From a virus, in IMG/VR virus record IMGVR_UViG_3300022602_000424, positions 1 through 23,991 of that record: DNA of 23,991 bases; one strand, given 5' to 3'. Both the position numbers and the translations under genes were made by a program. Shown piece by piece: positions 10,970-19,854 of the stretch (the first letter of the stretch is position 1; the number at the start of each line of letters is the position of its first letter). Under the pieces are notes generated by a model, which did no database searches, was not told the origin of the DNA, and saw nothing but the letters and a program-made list of their open reading frames with translations.

Positions 10970-13629
10970 TATTCAATCTCAAACAAACTGGTAAAGGTAT
11001 TGGTGATATTAGTTGCATTAGTAATATCCCAGTCCAACACATGAAGTAGATTGTCTACCTTCTGCGTCACGATAGTATCTTCCATCTTTTGCTGAGCAAA
11101 TGGCATATCCTTGAACCATTGTGGAATACGAGATTCATCGGTTGGATAGCCAATACTGGTTAATCCAAGTGGATTATCTTTTAACTTACATACAATGGTC
11201 TTCATGCCATCAGTAATCTCAATTGAACGAGAATCGCTGTACATTCTACGGAGATTATTCCAGTTAATCGCCGCACGAACGTGACCTGGCATATTAGCAC
11301 GACCTTGCTTCTTTTCTAACGCACCATAATAAGTTAGCTTATTGACTCGCTTTGGAGTTCCCTTTTCCCAACTAGGTAGGTTTTTAAAAGTATACTTGAA
11401 CTCACGCACTTCTTCAATAATTTGTGCACGATCTGCTCCATCCAAAACTTTTTTAAGAATGTCGCTTAGAAAATCTTGCACAATCTTTGGAGTATCGCTT
11501 CGTTTAAGGTCAAGTCCCATTGCCTTGACCTTGCCTGTCTTGCCTTCAATATCAAGACGTTTGTTTTCAAGATCATAGATAAGAACAGCATATCGCTTCT
11601 TAGTAATAAACAATCCACGAGAAGCTACAAGTTCACGACCGCCCTTAATGATAGCGCCAAGTTCTGGTGTAGTGTGAAATGCTTCATACATGAACTTTGG
11701 AAAGGTCAGATTGACCTGTTCACCAATAGAATCATATAATTGAACGCAGATTTCCTTGTTCCATTCCATACGACCTGCGGCAACCTCGCCTTTAATAGCT
11801 GGCCATGCAGAAAAGTAAACAGAATCGGTATCGCCATAGATAATGCTTTCGCCAACATGATCATATGTTCCCATAATCAATTGATTAACGGTGGCATCCA
11901 TATGCTTTGCAATCGTGCGACCGCATAAGGTGGTGCTTTGACCGATGCGTTGGTCAAAGAAGCGACACCCTGCATTGAGAATAGCGCCATAAAGCGAGTT
12001 CAAGTTAATCTTTTTAACCAACTGCCGCTTATCCCAGAACGCAATCTCTTTTGCATCCTTGGCATCTTTCTTCTTGGCTTGTAGTTCTTTACGCTCACTA
12101 TACCAACGCTCTAACAAACTTGGAATAATGCCCTGATGTTCAAGGTTAAAGATAGTACCATTGGCACTCAATGCCCACGGAGCATAGTTGTCAAAAATCA
12201 TATCATGGATTTCAGCAGCACTGTAAACTTCGCTTTTGCCATTTGTCCAATCAATGGTAATTTCTACGCCAATATCACGGCGCATAACTGCTTCATATTC
12301 TAGGGAAGCAAATAATCCTTCCCATGCAGCAGCAATGCTTTTACCTTCATCAAGTTTGGTGGCAAGATGGGCATCTGTCATAATAGGACGCAATTGACCA
12401 ACAATTGTTTCTGGCCCCATGTTAAGAGCACGAATAACAGATGGATACAGTGAGTTAATATCAATTGCGCCAATCCAATCATGCAATCCTTTCTTAGGAT
12501 ATGCAACATAAGCACCAGCAACCTGAGTATTGATTTCATCACTGCGTGGACGACGATTGGGAACTACCATGCCACGACGATGTGCTTCATTGATAATTGC
12601 CTGATCTGTCACCGCTACTGCGCCCATAGTTGTTTGCAGCAACACTGTATTATCGTGAGCAATTTCGTTTGCCAGGTCAAGAAACCGCAGTTTCTTATCT
12701 AGTTTATTAAGAAGTGCAACGTCCTGACGAGAGTATTCTAAAAATGTTTCATAATCACGGTTATACAACTGGTCAAGAGAACCTTCATAGGCAGTCTTGC
12801 GCTCATTCAATTCATATTCACCGATAGCATCAAGACTATAAGAGTGACGCTCTTCATAGGTATACTTTTGATACAACAACATATAATCTAGATGAACACG
12901 ACCTACCAAGTCAAATGTCTTGCTCATCTTGCCATACTTTTCATATTCGCGTTCTTTTGGATATTGATCCCATAAGCAGAAACGACGAGTATCATCCTTG
13001 CTCAATACACGAGCAACACGATTAACAGTATACGGAATATCGAATCCTTCACTGTTCCATCCACTCAATACATCTGCGTCATCAATAAGTTCTAAAAAGG
13101 TAAGAAGTAAATCACTTTCCTTTTCAAAGATAAAAGTGTTTTCAAACTTGGCTGCAACTGCATTTGCCTCATCCATAGTCATGGTCTTTGGAGGCAGTGC
13201 AAGCGTAATTAACTGATCCATCCAGTCAAGATATACTGTGATAGCAGTAATCTTGGTGAATGGATCATCGGGGGTGCTGTATCCACGGACACTATCAAAG
13301 TCCGTCTCAATATCGAAAAAAGCTGTTTGTAGCTGTGGCGAATCTTTGCCTAGATAGTTTTCTGCTAAACAACGAAATGTTTGGTTTACATCTGCCTCAA
13401 ATAATTGTTTACCGCTATGTATTGAAAGTTCTTTACGAAAATCACGGCCACTGCGGCAACTTACACGACGAACAGGAGTATCATAGATACTCTTGAAACT
13501 CCCGTTCTCGTCTGCATAATAGAATACATAATTTATCGGATAGTCTTTATAGATGCGTTTACCATCTACTCGTTCTACAACGAATACTTTTTCGTTCTTT
13601 CGGTCAAGTAGTGCATCTACATAAGCCAT
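10969..13629 (-). CDS. Family B DNA polymerase (T4 gp43 type)
   Basis: An 886-residue replicative polymerase; T4 gp43 has 898. Proofreading motifs: FFDIETDFD (104-112, D106/E108), SGWNSEGFDIPY (189-200, D198) and YSRQDVALL (299-307, D303). Polymerase motifs: DINSLYPS (390-397), KKINLNSLYGA (539-549) and YGDTDSVYF (598-606, D600/D602), then TKKRY (676-680). The extreme C-terminus, SLFEIE, fits a clamp-binding tail. All catalytic residues are present, so both activities should work. It lies three bases after the DsbA-like gene and overlaps the methyltransferase-like gene by one base. Confidence 0.97.
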   Translation of the reverse strand: MAYVDALLDRKNEKVFVVERVDGKRIYKDYPINYVFYYADENGSFKSIYDTPVRRVSCRSGRDFRKELSIHSGKQLFEADVNQTFRCLAENYLGKDSPQLQTAFFDIETDFDSVRGYSTPDDPFTKITAITVYLDWMDQLITLALPPKTMTMDEANAVAAKFENTFIFEKESDLLLTFLELIDDADVLSGWNSEGFDIPYTVNRVARVLSKDDTRRFCLWDQYPKEREYEKYGKMSKTFDLVGRVHLDYMLLYQKYTYEERHSYSLDAIGEYELNERKTAYEGSLDQLYNRDYETFLEYSRQDVALLNKLDKKLRFLDLANEIAHDNTVLLQTTMGAVAVTDQAIINEAHRRGMVVPNRRPRSDEINTQVAGAYVAYPKKGLHDWIGAIDINSLYPSVIRALNMGPETIVGQLRPIMTDAHLATKLDEGKSIAAAWEGLFASLEYEAVMRRDIGVEITIDWTNGKSEVYSAAEIHDMIFDNYAPWALSANGTIFNLEHQGIIPSLLERWYSERKELQAKKKDAKDAKEIAFWDKRQLVKKINLNSLYGAILNAGCRFFDQRIGQSTTLCGRTIAKHMDATVNQLIMGTYDHVGESIIYGDTDSVYFSAWPAIKGEVAAGRMEWNKEICVQLYDSIGEQVNLTFPKFMYEAFHTTPELGAIIKGGRELVASRGLFITKKRYAVLIYDLENKRLDIEGKTGKVKAMGLDLKRSDTPKIVQDFLSDILKKVLDGADRAQIIEEVREFKYTFKNLPSWEKGTPKRVNKLTYYGALEKKQGRANMPGHVRAAINWNNLRRMYSDSRSIEITDGMKTIVCKLKDNPLGLTSIGYPTDESRIPQWFKDMPFAQQKMEDTIVTQKVDNLLHVLDWDITNATNITNTFTSLFEIE

Positions 13630-13632
13630 CGA

Positions 13633-13899
13633 TTATTCATTATCCAAGTTGTTAGTGCTATTCAAGATGCTTTCAATGATATCAAGGTCTTCACGAGCCT
13701 TGTCAAAGTCACGCTTCTGTGCCATCTTAATTGCCTTTTTAAGGATAGATGGCTTAATATTCATTTCTTCTGCGATAGCACTAATGGTATCATTAAGTCC
13801 ACCTGTTAATACTTCTACCTCAGTCATCACTGAGATACTTTCTGTCATCAATTGTTTAAGTTTTGTGCGTTCCTCTGCACTAAAATTCCTAGTCGCCAC
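13633..13899 (-). CDS. DsbA-like small DNA-binding protein
   Basis: An 88-residue helical protein with the order of T4 DsbA (89 residues), a double-stranded DNA-binding protein near late promoters. The central part is LNDTISAIAEEMNIKPSILKKAI, then an acidic DFDKAREDLDIIESIL tail. In T4 and related phages this gene type accompanies replication/late-transcription genes, which fits its position just before DNA polymerase. The start is GTG, six bases after a strong AGGAG. No Met codon occurs in frame near the start. The match is by pattern and length, so moderate confidence. Confidence 0.65.
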   Translation of the reverse strand: MATRNFSAEERTKLKQLMTESISVMTEVEVLTGGLNDTISAIAEEMNIKPSILKKAIKMAQKRDFDKAREDLDIIESILNSTNNLDNE

Positions 13900-14338
13900 T
13901 TTTTTCTCCTTGCTTGTAAAGTTCTAATAAGGTTTGGTATTGTTCATAAGCATCCTTTAACGTAGGATACTTTTCTGTGAAATATGGATCATCTGCGATA
14001 ATCATCATCTTATCTGCAATCATCATAACAGTTTTATATAATTTATCAAGATTTATTTCGTTGTGATTAGTTTTAATAATTGCATCACCTTTATCAACTG
14101 GCGTAATTTGCAATTCTCTACCAAGAATTGATACTGATGGATTTCCAGTAGTACCCCAACTCATGGAACTGCTATTTGATAGATATCCAGAACCACCGTT
14201 ACCACCACCGCCAGCAATTCCGATTGAATAAGAAGTTGAACCAGCGGCACCAATGGGAGGTGTATATGTAGTTGAGCCAGCGGAACCAATTGTAGTATAA
14301 ACTATATTAGATTGATTTGGGACGATGTTGACGGTCAT
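13889..14338 (-). CDS. Phage protein with a Gly/Ser/Thr-rich N-terminus
   Basis: A 149-residue protein. The N-terminal half (1-65) is a low-complexity Gly/Ser/Thr-rich tract. The C-terminal half (95-140) is helical, with LDKLYKTVMMIADKMMIIADD and KYPTLKDAYEQYQTLLEL. That helical part resembles a segment I recall in uncharacterised proteins of T4-like aquatic phages. It overlaps the DsbA-like gene by 11 bases. No Shine-Dalgarno element is visible before the ATG. The composition suggests a virion-associated protein, but this is not shown. Confidence 0.75.
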   Translation of the reverse strand: MTVNIVPNQSNIVYTTIGSAGSTTYTPPIGAAGSTSYSIGIAGGGGNGGSGYLSNSSSMSWGTTGNPSVSILGRELQITPVDKGDAIIKTNHNEINLDKLYKTVMMIADKMMIIADDPYFTEKYPTLKDAYEQYQTLLELYKQGEKSGD

Positions 14339-14389
14339 GCTATTAATATATTACTATTATTGGTATTTGTCTATATAAAAGAGAAGTTA

Positions 14390-14932
14390 TTATACAGACT
14401 TTGGACGATTTGCCCGATCTTTTTTAAGTTTTTTTGCATAATCATCTGGAATCATGCGGTATTTTGCAATAAACGCATTATGCAATTCTTTTGGATCAAT
14501 ATGGAAATCTACTGATATTCCACGCATAAGTTCATCGATGCTTGCATAATCAATCTTTTCTATTTCATCAAGTTGACTTGCTAATCTTGCAACTGCATTC
14601 TTCAAATTAGTATCATTTGTTCTATCAATGATTTTGTCATATTTCCATCTGGCCGCAAGCAATCCCCTCGCACCTGCACTAACTGGTTGGCGACCTTGAA
14701 TACCTACGCTCATTGCTGCTTCGGTTACTTTGCCATCGGCACGAAGTTGTGGTGGCAACCCTAATTTTGTTGTACGATTGCCAAATTTAGCAGCTTGTTT
14801 TTGTGTTTCACCTGGATGAATATCAACAGTTAACGCATTGGCATATCGTGGGTCTTTTGCCATCTTTTTATTAGCAGGCACTACACCTACACCAGCCGCT
14901 TCGTCAAGGTCAAACAATTCAGTTAATAACAT
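14390..14932 (-). CDS. Putative internal head protein with a capsid-targeting-like N-terminus
   Basis: A 180-residue basic protein of unknown function. It begins MLLTELFDLDEAAG. The helix ends in L-D-E|A, which fits the recognition rule for T4-type prohead protease (Leu/Ile-x-Glu before Ala/Gly), and short leaders of this kind target T4 internal proteins into the head. A second site of the type V-T-E|A occurs at residue 71. The C-terminus is basic (YAKKLKKDRANRPK). The start codon directly follows the stop of the 14933-15784 gene. Virion role inferred from leader and context, not seen directly. Confidence 0.68.
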   Translation of the reverse strand: MLLTELFDLDEAAGVGVVPANKKMAKDPRYANALTVDIHPGETQKQAAKFGNRTTKLGLPPQLRADGKVTEAAMSVGIQGRQPVSAGARGLLAARWKYDKIIDRTNDTNLKNAVARLASQLDEIEKIDYASIDELMRGISVDFHIDPKELHNAFIAKYRMIPDDYAKKLKKDRANRPKSV

Positions 14933-15784
14933 TTACCAAGCCCTACAAGACCAATATCTTGCGGTCGTTCTATCTTTTGCTGTTTTACAATTGTGTCTGG
15001 CTCTAAAAGATTTTCTGCGTTTTGGATTGTTTTTCTTAATACGCATATTAGGGTCACCAAAATTTACTTTAATCACCTTGCCTGTTTTTGGATTTTTTAC
15101 GTAAACTTTTTTCTTTTTAACATCGCCTTGCATTGGTTTCCCAAGTGGAACTTTACGTCCATGATATTCTGCTTCTGCTACGATTGATTCATATAAATCA
15201 TCCATCCAAAAACGAATTTCTTTGCCATTCTTGTTTAACACAATATCATCATCGTCTTCATCAATATCCCAGCCCATGTTGCTTAACATCTTGACGGCGT
15301 GTGCATGTTTTCCTTCATCACCGTGCCACCACATCTTTGCCAAACGTTTTAAAGTTTGCATGTTGTTTTGAAGAGAAACCACTTCGCCTTCGTCAACACT
15401 TTCGCCCCAATCTTTCTTGTCACCATTTTCATGATAACCTTTGGTATATGCTTCAATTTCATGAGGATCAGTTAATTTTTGTTGTTCATGTCCGCCATGA
15501 TCGGTTGGGATTAACTTATGCGGCTTATGTGAACGACCATAATAAGAATCAGCACGACCACGATCATATGGTGAACCATGCTTGTGTTCAACATCATCAA
15601 GGCTTTCTAATACCTTAAACAATTTTTCATCACCAAGCAGAGTGATACTATCGCCACTCATTTCCATAATTTCGGTATCTACTTCTAGAACATTACCAAA
15701 TTCTAAGAATACACCGTCACCAATACTTGGACGGTCTTCGCTTATTGCAGTAAGTTTTTCAATTAAAGAACGCATATCACTCAT
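14933..15784 (-). CDS. Putative virion protein ending in a conserved basic Cys/Trp-rich module
   Basis: A 283-residue protein. N-terminal leader-like helix (SLIEKLTAISE|D), acidic/His-rich middle (60-130), a helical WWHGDEGKHAHAVKML region (152-167), then E-S-I-V-A-E|A at residue 204. After that site the C-terminal 79 residues are strongly basic: KKKKVYVKNPKTGKVIKV, then NPKRRKSFRARHNC and ARYWSCRAW. The 'K-S-F-R-A-R-H-x-C … A-R-Y-W-S-C' module recurs at the ends of many aquatic phage proteins I know of; its role is unknown. Cys266 and Cys280 could form a disulfide or bind metal. A possible late promoter lies just upstream. Confidence 0.78.
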   Translation of the reverse strand: MSDMRSLIEKLTAISEDRPSIGDGVFLEFGNVLEVDTEIMEMSGDSITLLGDEKLFKVLESLDDVEHKHGSPYDRGRADSYYGRSHKPHKLIPTDHGGHEQQKLTDPHEIEAYTKGYHENGDKKDWGESVDEGEVVSLQNNMQTLKRLAKMWWHGDEGKHAHAVKMLSNMGWDIDEDDDDIVLNKNGKEIRFWMDDLYESIVAEAEYHGRKVPLGKPMQGDVKKKKVYVKNPKTGKVIKVNFGDPNMRIKKNNPKRRKSFRARHNCKTAKDRTTARYWSCRAW

Positions 15785-15803
15785 GTTATAAATCCTATCA
15801 TAT

Positions 15804-15811
15804 TATTTAGA
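15804..15811 (-). promoter_or_regulatory. Possible late-type promoter (TCTAAATA)
   Basis: On the minus strand TCTAAATA lies about 20 bases before the ATG of the 14933-15784 gene. T4 late promoters use TATAAATA at -10 and related cyanophage promoters tolerate changes in the first bases. It is within the 3' end of the radical SAM gene. Short motif, so only a candidate. Confidence 0.3.
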
Positions 15812-17045
15812 CGATTAAGTATGGAAACAGTGAACGCCAATCGGTTTTGCGACGGCGATCTAACTCATCAAGATACGCATGAAGTTGTGTAATTTTATCA
15901 TTATCTTGCTTACAATTAGCTTCCAACATCTTTTGTAATCCCTTTATTCTTTCTACCAATTCAGCAGATTCATCACTATTGCCTTGCATTAATTTTATCA
16001 CATCTTCCAGATCATTTTCCCAAAGCGAATAATCAAATATTTTTGGATTTTGAAATTCTTGCCCTTGTACTATTTCAAATGAATGGTGAATTTGCCTATT
16101 GCCACTATATTTTTTTATTTTTTTAATTAATTCTGGCATAGTTTTAATAGTCATGCATGTAATAGTAGAATTTATATTCAAATACAACCATTTCTCATCT
16201 TGCTCAGCAGCATATTTTAGGTATTCTTCTAGTAATTCTAGATTTAAACCACTGCGAACATATTCTTGTTCTGATCCCCAACAATCTACACTGCAAGTTA
16301 AATCAAGGCGTCCAATCTTTTTAGCATCATACAATTCTTTGAATGTATCAACATACTTGTAAAAGTATTTTCTTGGAGCATTGAAATTGCTAACAATGTT
16401 TAATTGTAAAAATGGATTAGGATTGTCATTGATTATTTGAATAATATCATTCAATAACTTGTGCTGTATGAATGTTTCACCACCAAGTAAATTTAAACGC
16501 TGCAAATCTTTAATGTTTGCTCGTAACCATACTAGGAACTTCTGATATAGTTCTTCTTTGAATGGCGAATGATATGGTTTAGGACGATCTTTGCCAATAT
16601 ACCTATCATTTTCTGCTTCTATTTTACTGCTGCATCTATCGCTACAATAGATGCAAGCTAGATTACACTCATTTGTATAATAAACTTCGACAACCTTTGG
16701 AGTAACATTGGTTGCCTGCTTATCTTTTTTAAGTTCTTTTGGGGTATAACCGCCTATGCTATTATAATGCATACGATCACTATAACCGCCTGCATTTTCT
16801 ATTTCTTTACAATAGTTACAGCGATTATTATCAGGCCATTTGCCTTGCAACATTCGTTCACGATCACTGATTTTTTGCGGAAGATTGTGAAAATTGTCAA
16901 AGTTATCTGGTGTTAAATCTAGTTTTTCTACTCTAAAACAACTAGCGGTTTTGGCATAGTCTAACCATACAGTGCTCCATGCCCATTTGCTTTGACAAGC
17001 GGTTGCTGTATTAATAGGAAATTTTTGCCACCAAAAATTGGTCAT
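15807..17045 (-). CDS. Radical SAM enzyme with an N-terminal twitch-type domain
   Basis: A 412-residue radical SAM protein. CNLACIYC (127-134) supplies the CxxxCxxC motif for the 4Fe-4S cluster, and LGGE (187-190) follows as the SAM-contact motif. Before the barrel, Cys17, Cys36 and the CNYC pair (76, 79) fit a twitch/SPASM-like auxiliary cluster site placed N-terminally. The order C-x2-KW … WP-x3-RCNYCKEIE is typical of phage 'twitch domain-containing radical SAM' proteins. Reaction and substrate are unknown; SPASM/twitch enzymes often modify peptides. It sits between two genes for Cys-rich basic proteins, on the same strand, with 7 bases to the upstream gene. Confidence 0.88.
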   Translation of the reverse strand: MTNFWWQKFPINTATACQSKWAWSTVWLDYAKTASCFRVEKLDLTPDNFDNFHNLPQKISDRERMLQGKWPDNNRCNYCKEIENAGGYSDRMHYNSIGGYTPKELKKDKQATNVTPKVVEVYYTNECNLACIYCSDRCSSKIEAENDRYIGKDRPKPYHSPFKEELYQKFLVWLRANIKDLQRLNLLGGETFIQHKLLNDIIQIINDNPNPFLQLNIVSNFNAPRKYFYKYVDTFKELYDAKKIGRLDLTCSVDCWGSEQEYVRSGLNLELLEEYLKYAAEQDEKWLYLNINSTITCMTIKTMPELIKKIKKYSGNRQIHHSFEIVQGQEFQNPKIFDYSLWENDLEDVIKLMQGNSDESAELVERIKGLQKMLEANCKQDNDKITQLHAYLDELDRRRKTDWRSLFPYLIV

Positions 17046-17052
17046 ATAGTAG

Positions 17053-17493
17053 TTATGATTTTGGTTTTGTGCTCACATGAATTGGTGCTTTGCCAGTTCC
17101 GCCACTATCTTTTCCGCTGCGTCCTGCTGCACTTTGTGCTTTGCGTTTACGAGTTGTAGCACTCTTTTTTTCTGCCGCACTCATGCTCTTTGCTTTCTTT
17201 GCTGGCACACACTTAGCATAACCACGCTTGCTGCCACTTGTGCCGCATGGTGGATGCTTTCCGCCAACTTTCTTGCCAATGTTTACCCACTTTTCTTTGA
17301 ACCACTTGCGCAGTCCGCCACTGTATGCTTCTGGTATAATAAGATTGCCACATTCCGCACAATAGTCAAGTTCTTCGTTTACGGGAACGCAATTAGGAAC
17401 TACTCGGCCATTTTTCTTTTTGCTACCTACTCGCTTATAACCAGTCCAGCAGGCTTCGCCAAGTATTTCTTTTGCAATCACTTGCCTCTCCAA
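17053..17493 (-). CDS. Small basic Cys-rich phage protein (DUF5872-like)
   Basis: A 146-residue, strongly basic protein with seven Cys. The leader MERQVIAKEILGE|ACW ends in an L-G-E|A site. Next come a GYKRVGSKKKNGRVVPNCVP module (19-38), a possible zinc site CAECGN (45-50), and GLRKWFKEKWVNIGKK followed by PCGTSGSKRGYAKCVP. The WFKEKWV … PCG … KCVP block matches my memory of DUF5872-type proteins of phages and large viruses. A Lys/Arg/Ser-rich tail follows. This composition suits nucleic-acid binding or an internal head protein. It overlaps the 17478-19853 gene by 16 bases and precedes the radical SAM gene. Confidence 0.78.
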   Translation of the reverse strand: MERQVIAKEILGEACWTGYKRVGSKKKNGRVVPNCVPVNEELDYCAECGNLIIPEAYSGGLRKWFKEKWVNIGKKVGGKHPPCGTSGSKRGYAKCVPAKKAKSMSAAEKKSATTRKRKAQSAAGRSGKDSGGTGKAPIHVSTKPKS

Positions 17494-19853
17494 CCACCGC
17501 CGTGTTCTTTATACCATTTTGAAGCATAACCATTTGCATACGCACTTGGATAAACATCATATTTTGCACGAGCCGCTGCTTTTGCACGACTCCATAATGC
17601 TGGATTAGTTGGCTTTGGACCTTTTTTCTTTGCAGCTTCATTCATATCATCGTGTGCAGCACTGCCAACGATTTCATTATAGTTGTCCATGCAAAGATAA
17701 TCATGATGTTTGGATAGTTCAATCATCTTTTCAGCAACATCATGCAAATCTTCGTCAATCTTTGCATCTTCACGAGCATATTCCATCATGCGAAGTAGTA
17801 GTGGAATATCCATACTGACTGTATCAGTCTTGTCGGCTTCCATTACACTTTCATCATGTTTTGGCTTCTTGCCGCGCTTTTTCATATTGATGGCAATAGC
17901 TGCTTGCTGCGCTGGGCTGCTTGCTTCGTTTAGTAATTCAGTATCATATAGATAGAATGAATTATCATTTTCTTCTAGAACTGTATAACCTAGTTGCTTC
18001 CAAGTAATACCAACTGCTTCAAGAAGAGCATTGATAGCATTAATCTGCCATGCTTCCATATGTTGACCAGTTTTTACACGCTGAATTGCATTAGCAGCAA
18101 AGCCTGGTTCAAGTTTTGCGCCTTTAAGAACTGCTTGAACGCTTTGAACAGCATTATTCCATTCTGGATAATTTTGACGATCAGCCATAAAGTTAACAAG
18201 TTCTTTTGTAAGAGCAAACTTTTGGTTAGGAGGTGCTTTATTAAGAGAAGCAGCTACATTACGAACATAATCATTAAGACCTTGTTGTGTTTGTTGCTGT
18301 GCTTTTGTTGCTGCTTGAACTTTTGCTTGGTTTGATGGAGCAGCAGCTTGTGCAGCACCTTGCTGTGGTTGCGCAGCGGCTTGTGGAGCAGCGCCAGCGG
18401 TTGGCACAGGGATTCCCTTACTACTAAATGCGCTAGCAATAGTTGCATCATCGACGCCTTGCTTCTTTAAGAATGCGTAAACTACTGCGCTATCTGCGCC
18501 ACGAGGTTTTCCACTATAACTATGACCTGGACCATTGGTCCATGCTTTCATAAGTTTGTCAGTAGTATATTTTTGAGTCATGTTTTTACCAAACTTACGA
18601 ATGGTATCCATGAATCCAGCTTCTTCAATTGCTCCAAAGATACTATCAACTGCACCTTCGCGCAGAACAACACTGTTCATGCGTTTTAGTTCTTCACTTA
18701 GAACCCAAGCAGCAATTGTTCCGTCCTTGTCAATATTTTCGGATAGCTTTGCAGAACCTTTTGGCTGATAACCATCACTCCATTTATCTTGCATAAGTGT
18801 TTTTGGAATTACTAGGTTCATGCCTGGTTTAATCAAGTTTGGATTCTTTAATAATCCTGGATATTGCTTTGCATTTGCTTTTACAACTGCATCTAGCTTT
18901 TCTTTCCAATTTTCTTTTGGATCAATGCCCATCTTTTGTAGGATGCCCCAGATACCTTTGCTGTCAGCATTTGTTACTTGGTGAATTGTTCCTACGCCAC
19001 GACCTAACATGCCTGCCTGTTGATCGGGTGATAATGCATTGCCAGCACCACCGAACGCATCATTTGGATTTTGAACAGGCATAGTAGCAGAGCCACTTGG
19101 GTTAGCATCAAAATCATCTAGATTAGAAACAGCGCCTCTATAAACCTGCGTAGGAGCAGGAGAGCCACGCAAATAACTTGCTAATTCACGACCAAGACCA
19201 GCAGCGCCAGCAGTAACACCGCCCTTAATCATGGCAGCACTTAGCTTATCGCCTTGTAATAGACGATCTGTCATTTTTAACAAACCCAAAACTGCAACAG
19301 GAGCAGCGCCACCAGTTGCTAAACCAACGCTTGCAACAAGAGCACCATATAAAAGATTTTGAATAATTGGATGTTTTTTGGCAAGTGCACGATATGCATA
19401 AACATGCTTAGCAACACCTTGATCGCCGCCAGTTGCATCTTTTAATTTTGTAGTTAAGTTATCAAAAGCATTATCAAAATCTTTTACTGGACCTAAATTA
19501 CCAATCTTAGAAATAATTCCCTGATAAGCATTGTTTATAGCACTTGCAGCCTTGCCAACGCCACTAGCTGCCGCACCAGCAGCCTTGCCAACGCCACTAG
19601 CTGCCGCACCAGCACCACTTGCTGCTGCACTTGCTGCTTTACCAACACCACCAGCTACTTTGCCAGCAACTGTTTTTTGCCCAGTAGTCCCACCTTCAAT
19701 ATTAGTAAACAGATCAGTGATTTGATCAACAGTAAGATTAGCTTCTGCAAGAATTTTACCAGCATTTCGCCATTCATTAAAAATAACTTTATCTTCGGTA
19801 AGAAGAGTTGATTCAAAAAGTATATCTTCGGTTAGTATGCTAGACATTCTCAT
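17478..19853 (-). CDS. Large putative virion protein with multiple prohead-protease-like sites
   Basis: A 791-residue protein. Order: leader with L-T-E|D (E20) and L-A-E|A (E37); Ala/Gly-rich repeats (65-105); a hydrophobic segment (165-192) with membrane character; a LysM-like stretch (about 286-350) ending in LIKPGMNLVIP; L-R-E|G (E399); an Ala/Gln-rich linker (485-525); L-N-E|A (E643), V-M-E|A (E672) and M-N-E|A (E739); and a basic C-terminal module (TNPALWSRAKAAARAKYDVYP, then KWYKEHGGGWR). That last module recurs in aquatic phage proteins. The pattern suggests a processed internal or ejected virion protein. It overlaps its downstream neighbour by 16 bases. Exact role unknown. Confidence 0.78.
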   Translation of the reverse strand: MRMSSILTEDILFESTLLTEDKVIFNEWRNAGKILAEANLTVDQITDLFTNIEGGTTGQKTVAGKVAGGVGKAASAAASGAGAAASGVGKAAGAAASGVGKAASAINNAYQGIISKIGNLGPVKDFDNAFDNLTTKLKDATGGDQGVAKHVYAYRALAKKHPIIQNLLYGALVASVGLATGGAAPVAVLGLLKMTDRLLQGDKLSAAMIKGGVTAGAAGLGRELASYLRGSPAPTQVYRGAVSNLDDFDANPSGSATMPVQNPNDAFGGAGNALSPDQQAGMLGRGVGTIHQVTNADSKGIWGILQKMGIDPKENWKEKLDAVVKANAKQYPGLLKNPNLIKPGMNLVIPKTLMQDKWSDGYQPKGSAKLSENIDKDGTIAAWVLSEELKRMNSVVLREGAVDSIFGAIEEAGFMDTIRKFGKNMTQKYTTDKLMKAWTNGPGHSYSGKPRGADSAVVYAFLKKQGVDDATIASAFSSKGIPVPTAGAAPQAAAQPQQGAAQAAAPSNQAKVQAATKAQQQTQQGLNDYVRNVAASLNKAPPNQKFALTKELVNFMADRQNYPEWNNAVQSVQAVLKGAKLEPGFAANAIQRVKTGQHMEAWQINAINALLEAVGITWKQLGYTVLEENDNSFYLYDTELLNEASSPAQQAAIAINMKKRGKKPKHDESVMEADKTDTVSMDIPLLLRMMEYAREDAKIDEDLHDVAEKMIELSKHHDYLCMDNYNEIVGSAAHDDMNEAAKKKGPKPTNPALWSRAKAAARAKYDVYPSAYANGYASKWYKEHGGGWRGK
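19546..19611. repeat. Perfect 33-bp tandem duplication in the large virion-type gene
   Basis: Two exact copies of a 33-base unit (19546-19578 and 19579-19611), with a diverged third copy after them, encode 11-residue GAAASGVGKAA-type repeats. The exactness implies recent duplication or selection on the repeat. Confidence 0.9.
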
Positions 19854-19854
19854 A

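Noticed and set aside
11342-13496. Several plus-strand open frames opposite DNA polymerase
   Set aside because: The polymerase motifs are intact on the minus strand; the opposite frames have no promoter, ribosome-binding site or family pattern.
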